A stretch of 35,220 nt of DNA from Pseudomonadota bacterium (GTDB lineage: Bacteria; Pseudomonadota; Gammaproteobacteria; Eutrophobiales; Eutrophobiaceae): contig JADFPU010000007.1 in assembly GCA_022562175.1 (NCBI GenBank), positions 1 through 35,220 of the forward strand. The letters are read 5' to 3'. A model generated the notes under the pieces. That model ran no database searches. It was not told where the DNA came from and was given only the letters and a program-made list of their open reading frames with translations. This document shows, one piece after another, positions 1 through 7,744 of this stretch. A program made the position numbers and the translations under genes. Within the stretch, counting starts at the first letter, position 1, and each line of letters opens with the position of its first letter.

Positions 1-1
1 A

Positions 2-97
2 TATGCTATTGATTTCAACAGACGCATCGTCGGCAAGCCAACCTTCTTCACCGATCCGCTACGCAAACCCGTAGAGATCCAAACATATAAAATATAA
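2..97 (+). CDS. 3' end of an unidentified gene (partial)
   Basis: The frame is open from the left edge to a TAA at 95-97 and gives 31 residues ending PVEIQTYKI. The stop is followed by an AT-rich gap, as expected at a gene end. I do not recognise the family from this short tail, and a chance open frame of this length cannot be excluded. It is on the same strand as the folate gene that follows 143 bases later. No 6S RNA-sized space is left between them. Confidence 0.35.
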   Translation, partial: YAIDFNRRIVGKPTFFTDPLRKPVEIQTYKI

Positions 98-240
98 ACT
101 GTATTGGGAATAACTTAAAGACAAAGTCCGGCATAAATAACTTTCCCAACGGACTCTGGCAACTTACCTATTAGTAACATTAAATTTATATTATAACTTA
201 TTGTTATTTATATATTTTAAATCAAACAATCAAGTAATTC

Positions 241-807
241 ATGAACTCGATTATTGAACATAAGGCCCAATGCAGACTGCGCTTAAAGCACGCCAGGGCC
301 AGCCTCTCCGATCAGCAGCGGCGGCAATTTGATCAGGCCATCACGGCGAAACTGTTGGCACAAGCTGAAATTCACGCGGCCAGCAGCCTGTTTTGTTTTA
401 TCTCCAGCGGTACGGAAGTCGCCACCCATGAACTAATCCGGACCTTGCAGGAGCAAGGCAAGACAATCGCCGTGCCGAAAATCATCAATTCACAGCAGAT
501 GATCGCGGTACAACTCGGCGCATGGGATGATTTAGAACCAGCCGAATTAGGTATTTTGACACCTAGCGCGTCCGATCCTGTGCAGGAAAATATAGATGTC
601 TGCATCACACCAGGGCTGGGGTTCTCACCTTCTGGTCAACGATTGGGCTTCGGACGGGGTTATTACGACAAATGGTTCTCAACAAACACGGTCAAACACA
701 AGATTGCCATCTGCTACACATGCCAGTTGCTGGAAAGCATACCCACTGAGAAAACCGATTGCCAGGTTGATATGATTGTGATGGAAGACCGAATTATTCG
801 ACTTTAG
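241..807 (+). CDS. fau: 5-formyltetrahydrofolate cyclo-ligase
   Basis: This 188-residue cytosolic enzyme belongs to the 5-FCL (YgfA/FAU) family. It converts 5-formyl-THF with ATP to 5,10-methenyl-THF and so recovers folate that inhibits one-carbon enzymes. The basic N-terminal region RLRLKHARASLS and the C-terminal ATP/folate loop GFSPSGQRLGFGRGYYD (about residues 129-145) are the family signatures. The length is normal. The start is the first ATG of the frame; its ribosome-binding site is weak, and the upstream 140 bases are very AT-rich. In many gammaproteobacteria the gene follows zapA and 6S RNA, but neither is visible here. Confidence 0.95.
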   Translation: MNSIIEHKAQCRLRLKHARASLSDQQRRQFDQAITAKLLAQAEIHAASSLFCFISSGTEVATHELIRTLQEQGKTIAVPKIINSQQMIAVQLGAWDDLEPAELGILTPSASDPVQENIDVCITPGLGFSPSGQRLGFGRGYYDKWFSTNTVKHKIAICYTCQLLESIPTEKTDCQVDMIVMEDRIIRL

Positions 808-1194
808 CCAACCTCTACTGCCGCTTTTTCCGTGCGACGAGCCCCCCAGAACCCGGCAAGTATTGAGCCTGTGATAATGACAGACGACTGTCGTGACAGG
901 CGGTTTTGTCAACTCATAATGCACCGCGCCGCACTGACATGTACCACTTATTGGATAGTAATTTTATTCTTTCATTATTTGTTTAAATCCGGCCCTTCGG
1001 AAAAATTTGAGGGTATCCACGAATTATTATTGCTCTCGCCAAGGCGCAACGATCACAAAGTTATAAAATATTGGTTTAAAAGCACATTACGATTTCTTGC
1101 ATGGCGTCAATGCGTCTCGGCGAGAAAAATTATAGCGTTACGGGCGGATACTGGTTAGTTCTCTATTCAAGGCAAACTTCACCCATAAAATCTA
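808..1194. other. Non-coding gap between convergent fau and cobB
   Basis: This 387-base gap has no convincing gene. A 108-codon open frame (832-1158, plus) exists, but it has no recognisable domain and no good ribosome-binding site, and it overlaps a palindromic repeat. The repeat at 1033-1126 is the only structure I can support. I see no clear terminator with a T-run after fau. Confidence 0.6.
1033..1126. repeat. Imperfect palindromic intergenic repeat (CTCGCC type)
   Basis: The left arm begins CTCTCGCCAAGGCGCAACG (from 1033). The right arm (1096-1126) ends in GTCTCGGCGAGA. Read on the other strand it begins TCTCGCCGAGACGCA, so the arms pair imperfectly around an AT-rich centre. The layout looks like a dispersed non-coding palindrome, but this is the only copy in the window. 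Confidence 0.5.
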
Positions 1195-1947
1195 TCACAC
1201 ATCTACTACCGCCTGTTGCAGGATTGGGCCAATATCCGCATGCAAAACCAGATCCGCCATCTCATCCATGTCTGTCGGTTCACGATTAATAATCACCAAT
1301 CGTGCGCCGTTGCGCACCGCCAGTTGTGGAAAACCTGCGGCAGGGAATACCACCAACGATGAACCCATCGCGATAAACAAATCACAGGCAAGGGTTTCCT
1401 GATGGGCTCTTTGCATCTCTGTTTCGGGCATGGCTTGACCGAAGGAGATAGTGGCAGTTTTTATGATGCCCTGACAATCATCACAGTGTGGCAAGCTTTC
1501 GTCTTGCTGGAAGATGATGTAGACCTGTTGCAGTTCATAACGTTTACCACAATCGAGACAAGCAGCGTAAGTGGTATTGCCATGTAACTCGATGACCTGT
1601 TCGTCCGGCACACCGGCTTGTTGGTGCAGACCATCGATATTCTGGGTGATAACACAGGCGACTTTTCCAGTAGCAACCAGCTCAGCTACGGCTTTATGTC
1701 CGCTATTGGGCTCTGCATGACCGATCAGTTCATCCAGTTTTAATTTTCGGCGCCAGCTCTCACGTCGCATCTCCGCAGAAGCGATAAAGTCCTGGAAATG
1801 GATCGGTTGGTATTTGTCCCAGACACCGCCGGGGCTACGAAAGTCGGGAATGCCGGATTCCGTACTGATGCCTGCACCGGTGAAAACGACGGCACGTTTG
1901 CTGTGCTTGATTAACTGTCTTAACGCATCGACTTCTTTTTTATCCAT
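1195..1947 (-). CDS. cobB: Sir2-family NAD-dependent protein deacylase
   Basis: This 250-residue sirtuin removes acyl groups from protein lysines using NAD+, yielding nicotinamide and O-acyl-ADP-ribose. Motifs in order are GAGISTESGIPDFRS (NAD binding), TQNIDGLHQQAG, catalytic His in ELHG, a zinc site of two Cys pairs (CLDC and CDDC), GSSLVVFPAAGF and IINREPT. I chose the start at 1947, giving MDKKEVDALRQ, because the NAD motif then lies at the usual distance from the N terminus. The frame stays open 45 bases further upstream without homology-like content. The SAEMRRESW stretch resembles SIRT4-like (class II) sirtuins more than E. coli CobB, so the acyl preference is open. The gene stands alone, 388 bases from rimO. 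Confidence 0.9.
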   Translation of the reverse strand: MDKKEVDALRQLIKHSKRAVVFTGAGISTESGIPDFRSPGGVWDKYQPIHFQDFIASAEMRRESWRRKLKLDELIGHAEPNSGHKAVAELVATGKVACVITQNIDGLHQQAGVPDEQVIELHGNTTYAACLDCGKRYELQQVYIIFQQDESLPHCDDCQGIIKTATISFGQAMPETEMQRAHQETLACDLFIAMGSSLVVFPAAGFPQLAVRNGARLVIINREPTDMDEMADLVLHADIGPILQQAVVDV

Positions 1948-2000
1948 GACAAGATCTTTCTTTTTCAGAATTCGATTTAGAAAGATTGACAACTTTTAAA

Positions 2001-2064
2001 CCACAGAGCACAGAGAAAATGATATCTTTTCAAGATATTTTTTGTCTTCTCCGTGTTCTCCGTG
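2001..2064. repeat. CACAGAG-type palindromic repeat, copy 1
   Basis: The arms CCACAGAGCACAGAGAA (2001-2017) and TTCTCCGTGTTCTCCGTG (2047-2064) are inverted copies of each other with a few mismatches. They enclose an AT-rich loop. The same arm sequence recurs at 7586-7658 and 21524-21589, each time in a gap between genes, so this is a dispersed family. It lies just upstream of the cobB start (minus strand). Confidence 0.7.
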
Positions 2065-2116
2065 ATAATAAATGAGTTCTTAAGATATTATCTGTACGTT
2101 TTTTTTCAATCATCAA

Positions 2117-2353
2117 CCTAGAATCCGCAGTTGGACAGCGTGTAGAGTTGTTCTGTTTGTCTGGCTGGCGTAGTGAAAAAACGAGCTAATGACCGCTCCC
2201 TTAGTGAATTTTTTCACATAGCCAGGCGGGCAAACAGGGCTGCTATACATGCTGTAGCGCCTTCACCCATTCGGTGAATATAAATAATATGTAATTAGTT
2301 TTTGTTATCATCAACTTAAGTTCTACTCGTAGCGGTCAACTGCGGAATCTAGG
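2117..2353. mobile_element. MITE-like element with CTAG ends, overlapping the rimO 3' end
   Basis: The terminal inverted repeats are CCTAGAATCCGCAGTTG (2117-2133) and CAACTGCGGAATCTAGG (2337-2353), 16 of 17 matching. An imperfect match continues further inward. Each end carries CTAG. Inside is a second palindrome with 29-base arms at 2153-2181 and 2209-2237 (23 of 29 matching), so the element is nested. No transposase is encoded. The right terminal repeat runs into rimO and encodes its last five residues and stop. With the CACAGAG repeat it fills the gap between rimO and cobB. The CTAG may be a target duplication, as YTAR-type sites are used by IS5-group transposases; this is inference. Confidence 0.65.
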
Positions 2354-3685
2354 ATAAACTACGGCACCCCATAGATCATACTCTCCTGCGCTATCAATTT
2401 TTACCTTGACCAAATCTCCTGGCAGTAAATCATTATCACCACGAATAAAAACAATACCATCAATCTCCGGCGCGTCGGCATGGCTGCGGCCGATAATATC
2501 TTCGCCATCTACTTTATCGATCAGGACTTCCAGAGTCTGGCCGATCTTTTTCTGTAATTTATTTGCGCTAATAACCTGCTGTGCTTGCATGAAGCGCTCC
2601 CAACGTTCCTGTTTGACATCATCAGCAACATGCTCCGCTAACTCGTTGGCCCTGGCGCCTTCGACCGGAGAATATTGGAAACAACCGACCCTATCCAATT
2701 GCGCTTCCTGCAGAAATTCCAGCAATATTCCAAAGTCTGCGTCGGTCTCACCGGGGAAACCCACAATAAAGGTGGAACGTATACTGATGTCCGGACAGAT
2801 CTCTCGCCATGTCTTGATCCGTGCCAGGGTATTTTCTGCTGCGGCAGGCCGGCGCATTGCCTTAAGCACGCTTGGACTACCGTGCTGAAACGGCACATCC
2901 AGGTAAGGCAATAGCTTGCCTTCTGCCATCAACGGAATGATCTTATCGACATGGGGATACGGATAAACATAGTGCAGCCGCACCCAAACACCCAATTCCG
3001 CCAGTGCATGACACAAGCCGAGCAAATTGCCCTTTAGCGGCCGGCCCTGCCAGAAGCCAGTCTGATATTTAATATCGCTGCCATAGGCACTGGTATCTTG
3101 TGAGATCACCAACAGTTCTTTGACACCGGCCTTGACCAGGCCTTCTGCTTCATTCATTACCTCTCCGACTGGACGACTAACAAGTCTGCCGCGCATGGAA
3201 GGGATGATGCAAAAACTGCAATGATGATTACAGCCTTCAGAAATTTTCAGATATGAATAGTGACGGGGGGTTAGTTTGATGCCTTGCGCTGGCACCAGAT
3301 CAGTATAGGGATCATGTTCATTGTTCTGTGGTGCATGTTCATGCACCGCACTGACCACTTGCTCGTATTGCTGGGGCCCACTGACACTTAACACCTGCGG
3401 ATATTCATTACGTATCTTCTGTGCATATACTCCCAGACAACCCGTTACGATAACTTTACCATTTTCGTTGATAGCTTCACCAATCGTCTGCAGGGACTCA
3501 ATCCTGGCACTGTCAATAAATCCGCAGGTATTGACGACTACAATATCGGCATTGTCATAGCTGGAAACAATCTCATAACCGTCCATACGCAGCTGTGTCA
3601 AGATACGTTCGGAGTCAACTAATGCCTTGGGACAACCAAGACTGACAAAACCAACTTTTGGGGAAGACACGGTTACCTCTGACAT
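2336..3685 (-). CDS. rimO: Ribosomal protein S12 methylthiotransferase
   Basis: This 449-residue radical SAM enzyme adds a methylthio group to the conserved Asp of ribosomal protein S12. The N-terminal UPF0004 domain carries the auxiliary cluster cysteines at C18, C54 and C83. The radical SAM CxxxCxxC is C152, C156 and C159 ([10 protein letters not shown]). A TRAM domain occupies about 380-445. The [12 protein letters not shown] opening is typical of RimO rather than MiaB. The start is an ATG that gives the standard N terminus. The expected C-terminal EYDLWG is followed by a short tail ending PRFRS. Those last five codons and the stop lie in the terminal repeat of the adjoining MITE-like element, so the tail looks acquired. 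Transcribed alone; 151 bases separate it from metA upstream coding sequence on the same strand. Confidence 0.95.
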   Translation of the reverse strand: MSEVTVSSPKVGFVSLGCPKALVDSERILTQLRMDGYEIVSSYDNADIVVVNTCGFIDSARIESLQTIGEAINENGKVIVTGCLGVYAQKIRNEYPQVLSVSGPQQYEQVVSAVHEHAPQNNEHDPYTDLVPAQGIKLTPRHYSYLKISEGCNHHCSFCIIPSMRGRLVSRPVGEVMNEAEGLVKAGVKELLVISQDTSAYGSDIKYQTGFWQGRPLKGNLLGLCHALAELGVWVRLHYVYPYPHVDKIIPLMAEGKLLPYLDVPFQHGSPSVLKAMRRPAAAENTLARIKTWREICPDISIRSTFIVGFPGETDADFGILLEFLQEAQLDRVGCFQYSPVEGARANELAEHVADDVKQERWERFMQAQQVISANKLQKKIGQTLEVLIDKVDGEDIIGRSHADAPEIDGIVFIRGDNDLLPGDLVKVKIDSAGEYDLWGAVVYPRFRS

Positions 3686-3836
3686 TAAAAAATTACTAAC
3701 CAGCCCGTGGGGTATCGGCGCTTAGTCGTTGTCGAAACTCCCTGACGTTCTGATGATAAGCTTTGCCACCAGCAAAATCGATAGAGTCATGATAACGGGC
3801 AAGGCAGTTAATACTCGTTAAACCAGCTAACGTCTA

Positions 3837-4904
3837 TCAGACAAGAGCCAGTGGGTTGTCAGGATCGATCGCATCGCGGAAAGGGATACGTCGGTCAATA
3901 TGTGTGATCTGGTATACCTTGCCTATCCAGTTATTAATCACTGCCTCAGCGCTATCATGCCAGGTATTATCAAGGGCCCCCAGGATTAATTTCTCAGGGA
4001 ATTCAGGTGGTTTAACAGCTTGTTTGCGTGCTGCATCGACGCGATCCCTATATTCCTCAAATATTGCCTTATTCTGCAGCGTGAAATAATTATCAGGAAA
4101 TACTGGATAATCATCACGTTCTGCAAAGATATAAGCGCCCACTTCACGCTTATATTCCTTTAACAGACTTACAACATCATATTCGGGATGCCCCTGAAAA
4201 AAAACAATGCGGAAACCATCTTCACTGACCGCCAGATGCACACATGCTTGCTCGCTTTGTACCAACACTTTCAAACCAGCGGCTTTAAACTGTTCAAAAT
4301 CAATCTGGTTAAAACGCGAATGTGGTACATCAAAACGGGTATTCATACCGGTAACCAGCGGATGTGTTATATCCAGCACTCTATGCGGATAGACACCCCA
4401 ACATTTATCCACCAGAGGGCGTCTTTTCTGCTTATAGCGAAACTCCAGTACGGCATGGGTCGCCAGACAAGAGCAAAGGGTTGACGTAACATTTTCATAA
4501 GCCCAATCAATCACCTCGTGCAGTGGTTGCCAGAATGGTTGCTCGGATAATTCCGAACCGATCACATTGGCGCCTGTGATGATCAAGGCATCGAGTCCTG
4601 ACTGTTTTATCTCATCGAAACTCATATAGTATTTATCTATATGTGCCTGCCCCGCTACACTTCGTTGCAGTTCATTGAGGGTGAAAGGGTGAACATAGAA
4701 TTGCGCAATCTGGTTGCTCTCACCTATTAATCGAAAAAATTGACGTTCAGTTGCTTCCAGGGCCTTGTCCGGCATCATATTGAGCAAACCGATATGCAGT
4801 TCACGTATGTCCTGATGTTCAGCCTCATCTTGCGGGATAACGGTTTCCCCTTCATCCCTTAATCTCAGGAAACTGGGCAAATCAGTATTGGCTACCAGGG
4901 GCAT
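3837..4904 (-). CDS. metA: Homoserine O-acyltransferase, MetA family
   Basis: This 355-residue MetA-family enzyme acylates homoserine from an acyl-CoA at the first committed step of methionine synthesis. The catalytic triad aligns with E. coli MetA: C146 in STLCSCLATH, and H239 and E241 in QGHPEYD. It is longer than E. coli MetA because of an insertion at about 255-310. The site that separates succinyl- from acetyl-CoA users (Gly111 in E. coli, Glu in acetyl users) falls at Ile115 in ITGANVI, so the acyl donor cannot be assigned from this residue. The gene lies 35 bases after a P-loop ATPase on the same strand and is probably cotranscribed with it. Confidence 0.88.
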   Translation of the reverse strand: MPLVANTDLPSFLRLRDEGETVIPQDEAEHQDIRELHIGLLNMMPDKALEATERQFFRLIGESNQIAQFYVHPFTLNELQRSVAGQAHIDKYYMSFDEIKQSGLDALIITGANVIGSELSEQPFWQPLHEVIDWAYENVTSTLCSCLATHAVLEFRYKQKRRPLVDKCWGVYPHRVLDITHPLVTGMNTRFDVPHSRFNQIDFEQFKAAGLKVLVQSEQACVHLAVSEDGFRIVFFQGHPEYDVVSLLKEYKREVGAYIFAERDDYPVFPDNYFTLQNKAIFEEYRDRVDAARKQAVKPPEFPEKLILGALDNTWHDSAEAVINNWIGKVYQITHIDRRIPFRDAIDPDNPLALV

Positions 4905-4939
4905 ATCACACCTTTATATTCACTTTTAGTTTATTAAAT

Positions 4940-5776
4940 CTATCGATCAAGCACGTGTTCGATAAGATTTAGAAAATCAGCCTCATTCTGAACAACGGCA
5001 AGCTCATCAGTGGTGATATGATAACCATATTTATCCGTTATGGCCTGGTAACGTGGTATCCGAGCATAGAATAAACGTGGGAACACCCAACAAACAAAAT
5101 CATCCGGTTCTATCAAGGCAACATAATCAAGACTATGCTCCTGCATATAAACCGCCAATTGTTCATCTAAAAAATCTTCACGGTAATATAAAGGCTTCGG
5201 ATCCTTCTCAGCCCGTTTTATTAATTCCTGTTCATTTTCTTCTGTCGCCTTGATATAAAGAATCAGGTTGTGCTCGGCCAGGTTTCTAATAACTTCATCA
5301 CCCAGTTCACACAAACTGCCGCCAGCATCATTAACGAAATGATCATAGCCATAGATTTCTCCGGCTTTGCGTATATATTCCGGCACATCGTTCATGGCGG
5401 CGATTTCGGCGACACGATGCAGATCCTGACGGCGTTTAAATTCACGCAGCCCAAGACCGCCTGATTCAGGGTTGCCCACTTTACCGAGGAAACTGGAAAG
5501 CGGCTTTAAATTATCAATGCCTAAATTATTGCCAATATGGATGGAATCCGATCGCAACAAATCCTTCAAGAAAGGTATTTGCATAGCCTGATATTTAATA
5601 TTGTCCAGAATCGGCTCATCCAGATAACGCGTGCCGATACGATAGTCACCGGAGTAATGGAACCAATTATTTTCTCGCAAAATACAGGCGAGTCGCGTTT
5701 TTCCCACGCCAGACATGCCTAGCAGGGTAATCGCCTTGTTTTCCCAGTTATTAAATTGTTTACCAGACAGCTTCAT
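4940..5776 (-). CDS. Conserved P-loop ATPase of unknown function upstream of metA
   Basis: This 278-residue soluble protein has a Walker A loop GMSGVGKT at residues 20-27 and a kinase-like N-terminal half. I see no membrane segment or DNA-binding motif. Later stretches are charged (ATEENEQELIKRAEKDPK) and aromatic (CWVFPRLFYARIPRYQAI). I do not recognise a characterised family. The start is ATG at 5776 (MKLSGKQF); a GTG two codons earlier (5782) is the alternative, and the GAAG before it is better spaced for the ATG. It is 35 bases from metA, so a link to methionine synthesis is possible, but this is inference from position only. Confidence 0.75.
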   Translation of the reverse strand: MKLSGKQFNNWENKAITLLGMSGVGKTRLACILRENNWFHYSGDYRIGTRYLDEPILDNIKYQAMQIPFLKDLLRSDSIHIGNNLGIDNLKPLSSFLGKVGNPESGGLGLREFKRRQDLHRVAEIAAMNDVPEYIRKAGEIYGYDHFVNDAGGSLCELGDEVIRNLAEHNLILYIKATEENEQELIKRAEKDPKPLYYREDFLDEQLAVYMQEHSLDYVALIEPDDFVCWVFPRLFYARIPRYQAITDKYGYHITTDELAVVQNEADFLNLIEHVLDR

Positions 5777-5853
5777 GGTCACTTCAATGCTTTGTAAAAA
5801 CTGCGCATCCTACCGCAAACTTTGCAAAACGAACACATATTTCCGGAAAATAG

Positions 5854-6969
5854 CTACTGACTGGCGTGACCAACGCGCTGCAGTTTTATCTCTACATGCA
5901 ATTTCCCGTAATGCATGATCTTCATCCAGGCTTTATCCTTGTCGATTGCGATCTGCACTTGCATAAATTGATGGGTGTCGGCCATGAACGTCATGACACC
6001 GTCGTCCATCGACAGCAGATTCAGGTGGATAGCTTGATCGTTGCCTCGAAAATCCGACAGAAAATCCAGCGTCACGTCACTTTTCTCCTCACAAAAAGTC
6101 CAGTTGTGATGACTGAAGCTATTATCGGCAGTGCCGGAGATGCAATTTTTTGACTGCCAGGTAAACTCTATGTCATAGGGTGTCGGCCCGACCGGTGTAT
6201 GCACGGCACGACCGCGCCATTTACCGAGCAGTTTTTTCAGGAAGCCTGTAGCGTTGTCCTGGCCTCCTGCTACGTCAGGCACAACACTGCCGGCAAATCC
6301 CGCTTCACTTTGTGCTAGTGCTTGCGGCGTTATGACCCTTGATCTCATTGTATCTTCAGCAAACAAGCCGATAGCCTTTTCGCGTTGGCGAGCTATGGGT
6401 GATGCTTGCAATAAATTTTTACTGCTTGGGAGTTGTCGATCTTCTGCTTTTCCCCGCTCTAGCACTGTTGCCATTTCAACCTTCGACACAGCTTGCTGCA
6501 TTCTGCTGTTAAACTGCATCACTATCTGCCTGTTTTTTTCTGCAGGAGCTGCTGGCGCCTCAAGCTGAGCTAATTCATCCGCTATTTGTTTCTGTGAGCC
6601 CTGAACTTTCCTGGTCGCAACTATCGCGAGCTTTACATCAGTATCGTCATCAATGCCCTTTGTTGATTGCAGAGATGCGTCCGGATCTGATCTTAAATAA
6701 GCTTCGCCTGTCTCATCTTGCAAACTAATCACCAGGGTGACACAAAGCGTCAACACAGCGGCCAGCGCAACCGGCACATGCCAGTTGGATGCAAATGGAC
6801 TGAAGGCAAGATATGGTTTGGACTTTACTGCTTGTCGTGATGCCGCCAGGATGACATCATCCAGATGCGCAGGCGGCAGCTCTTTTGAGGCAAGCTGGTA
6901 TGTCTTCGAGAGTTCGCTGTCACCCTGAAGATAGTCCTGCAGTTCCTGTTCATGTTTTTCCTGACTCAT
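5854..6969 (-). CDS. Membrane anti-sigma-like protein with a C-terminal beta-rich domain
   Basis: This 371-residue protein is translationally coupled to the ECF sigma gene by an ATGA overlap at 6966-6969. It has a short N-terminal cytoplasmic part (1-60) with a helix-rich segment around PPAHLDDVILAASRQA, one membrane segment at about 64-83, and a low-complexity middle of about 160 residues. A compact C-terminal domain (about 246-371) starts LLGKWRGRAVHTP, contains two cysteines and has alternating beta-strand-like patterns. The gene position and topology suggest an anti-sigma factor holding the sigma factor at the membrane. I found no CHCC zinc motif. The C-terminal domain looks like a small beta-barrel, possibly lipocalin-like, but that is a guess from pattern. 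The next gene downstream, the ATPase, starts 77 bases later. Confidence 0.7.
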   Translation of the reverse strand: MSQEKHEQELQDYLQGDSELSKTYQLASKELPPAHLDDVILAASRQAVKSKPYLAFSPFASNWHVPVALAAVLTLCVTLVISLQDETGEAYLRSDPDASLQSTKGIDDDTDVKLAIVATRKVQGSQKQIADELAQLEAPAAPAEKNRQIVMQFNSRMQQAVSKVEMATVLERGKAEDRQLPSSKNLLQASPIARQREKAIGLFAEDTMRSRVITPQALAQSEAGFAGSVVPDVAGGQDNATGFLKKLLGKWRGRAVHTPVGPTPYDIEFTWQSKNCISGTADNSFSHHNWTFCEEKSDVTLDFLSDFRGNDQAIHLNLLSMDDGVMTFMADTHQFMQVQIAIDKDKAWMKIMHYGKLHVEIKLQRVGHASQ

Positions 6970-7532
6970 ACCTGCTCTCTCACAGCCTGCCGTAACTTAC
7001 TGATAGCATAGCGCAAACGACTCTTGGCCGTGTCTGCACTGACGCCGGTTATCTCTGCTATCTGCTGGATGGTCCTGCCAGCCTCCTCCTTCAATAAAAA
7101 CACCTCGCGTTGTGGTAATGGTAATGTCTCAAGAGTTTGCAGGATCTTGTCTGATTGCTGCCGCAACTCGGCCAGTTGCTCAGGTTGCTCTTGTGGCCGG
7201 ATGGCCAGAGAGTCTATGTACAAATTATCATCGTCAGGATGATGCTTGCTGGACGAGGTATTTTGCCGCCGATAATGGTCTATGATGCGGTTATGAGCCA
7301 TCTTATACAACCAGGTCGTGAACCTGGACTTCACTTTGTAACGACCACGGGCATTGATCAATTTAATCCAGACATCATGAAACAGTTCCTCGGCGATAGC
7401 CTCATTACCGCACTGCCTCAGTATGTATCTGTACAGACTTCCCTTGTGTCGTTGATACAGAGACTCAAAGGCGGAGGCATCGTTATTTCGATACTTCAAC
7501 ATTAATTCCTCGTCACTGTATTCCTTTCCCAT
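6966..7532 (-). CDS. ECF-type RNA polymerase sigma factor
   Basis: This 188-residue sigma-70 family protein contains only regions 2 and 4. Region 2 spans about 20-90 (ALYQRH-like start, EELFHDVWIKL, then FTTWLYKMAHNRIIDHYRR). Region 4 spans about 130-185 (LPLPQREVFLLKEEAG, then IAEITGVSADTAKSRLRYA). It directs polymerase to a dedicated regulon. The start is ATG at 7532 (MGKEYSDEELM); a TTG lies one codon upstream. It overlaps the following anti-sigma-like gene by 4 bases, the usual arrangement for an ECF pair. A vWA lipoprotein gene lies 212 bases upstream on the same strand. The signal is unknown. Confidence 0.92.
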   Translation of the reverse strand: MGKEYSDEELMLKYRNNDASAFESLYQRHKGSLYRYILRQCGNEAIAEELFHDVWIKLINARGRYKVKSRFTTWLYKMAHNRIIDHYRRQNTSSSKHHPDDDNLYIDSLAIRPQEQPEQLAELRQQSDKILQTLETLPLPQREVFLLKEEAGRTIQQIAEITGVSADTAKSRLRYAISKLRQAVREQV

Positions 7533-7585
7533 CAAGAAAGTGTATTGATTTCCAGGTCTTTAAGTCAACGAACTTCAAGCAATTG

Positions 7586-7658
7586 CCACAGAGAACACAG
7601 AGAGCTCAGAGTTGTAAGCTTTTGCCTTTTTTTATTTCAGTGATCTCTGTGTACTCGG
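7586..7658. repeat. CACAGAG-type palindromic repeat, copy 2
   Basis: The left arm CCACAGAGAACACAGAGAG (from 7586) and right arm GATCTCTGTGTACTCGG (7642-7658) are inverted with mismatches, around a T-rich loop. It is the same family as 2001-2064 and 21524-21589. It sits between the ECF sigma start and the vWA gene. Confidence 0.65.
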
Positions 7659-7673
7659 CTTTCGTTCCAGACG

Positions 7674-7726
7674 CGACTCTATCTCCTCCTTCCCTGGAGT
7701 CGTACCACCTACATCCCTGTTAGGTG
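7674..7726. repeat. Two adjacent short hairpins (REP/BIME-like)
   Basis: The first stem is CGACTC (7674-7679) with GAGTCG (7697-7702) around a pyrimidine-rich loop. The second is CACCTA (7706-7711) with TAGGTG (7721-7726). They lie side by side after the vWA stop on the minus strand and before the ECF gene. There is no T-run, so they are not simple terminators. They could be a paired extragenic palindrome or an RNA processing site. Confidence 0.45.
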
Positions 7727-7744
7727 TCTGTGGCTATATTAACT

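Noticed and set aside
98-240. 6S RNA upstream of fau, as in E. coli zapA–ssrS–fau
   Set aside because: The gap is only 143 bases, and I see no long closed stem with a central bubble.
832-1158. 108-codon open frame between fau and cobB
   Set aside because: No domain, no ribosome-binding site, odd composition, and it runs through a palindromic repeat.
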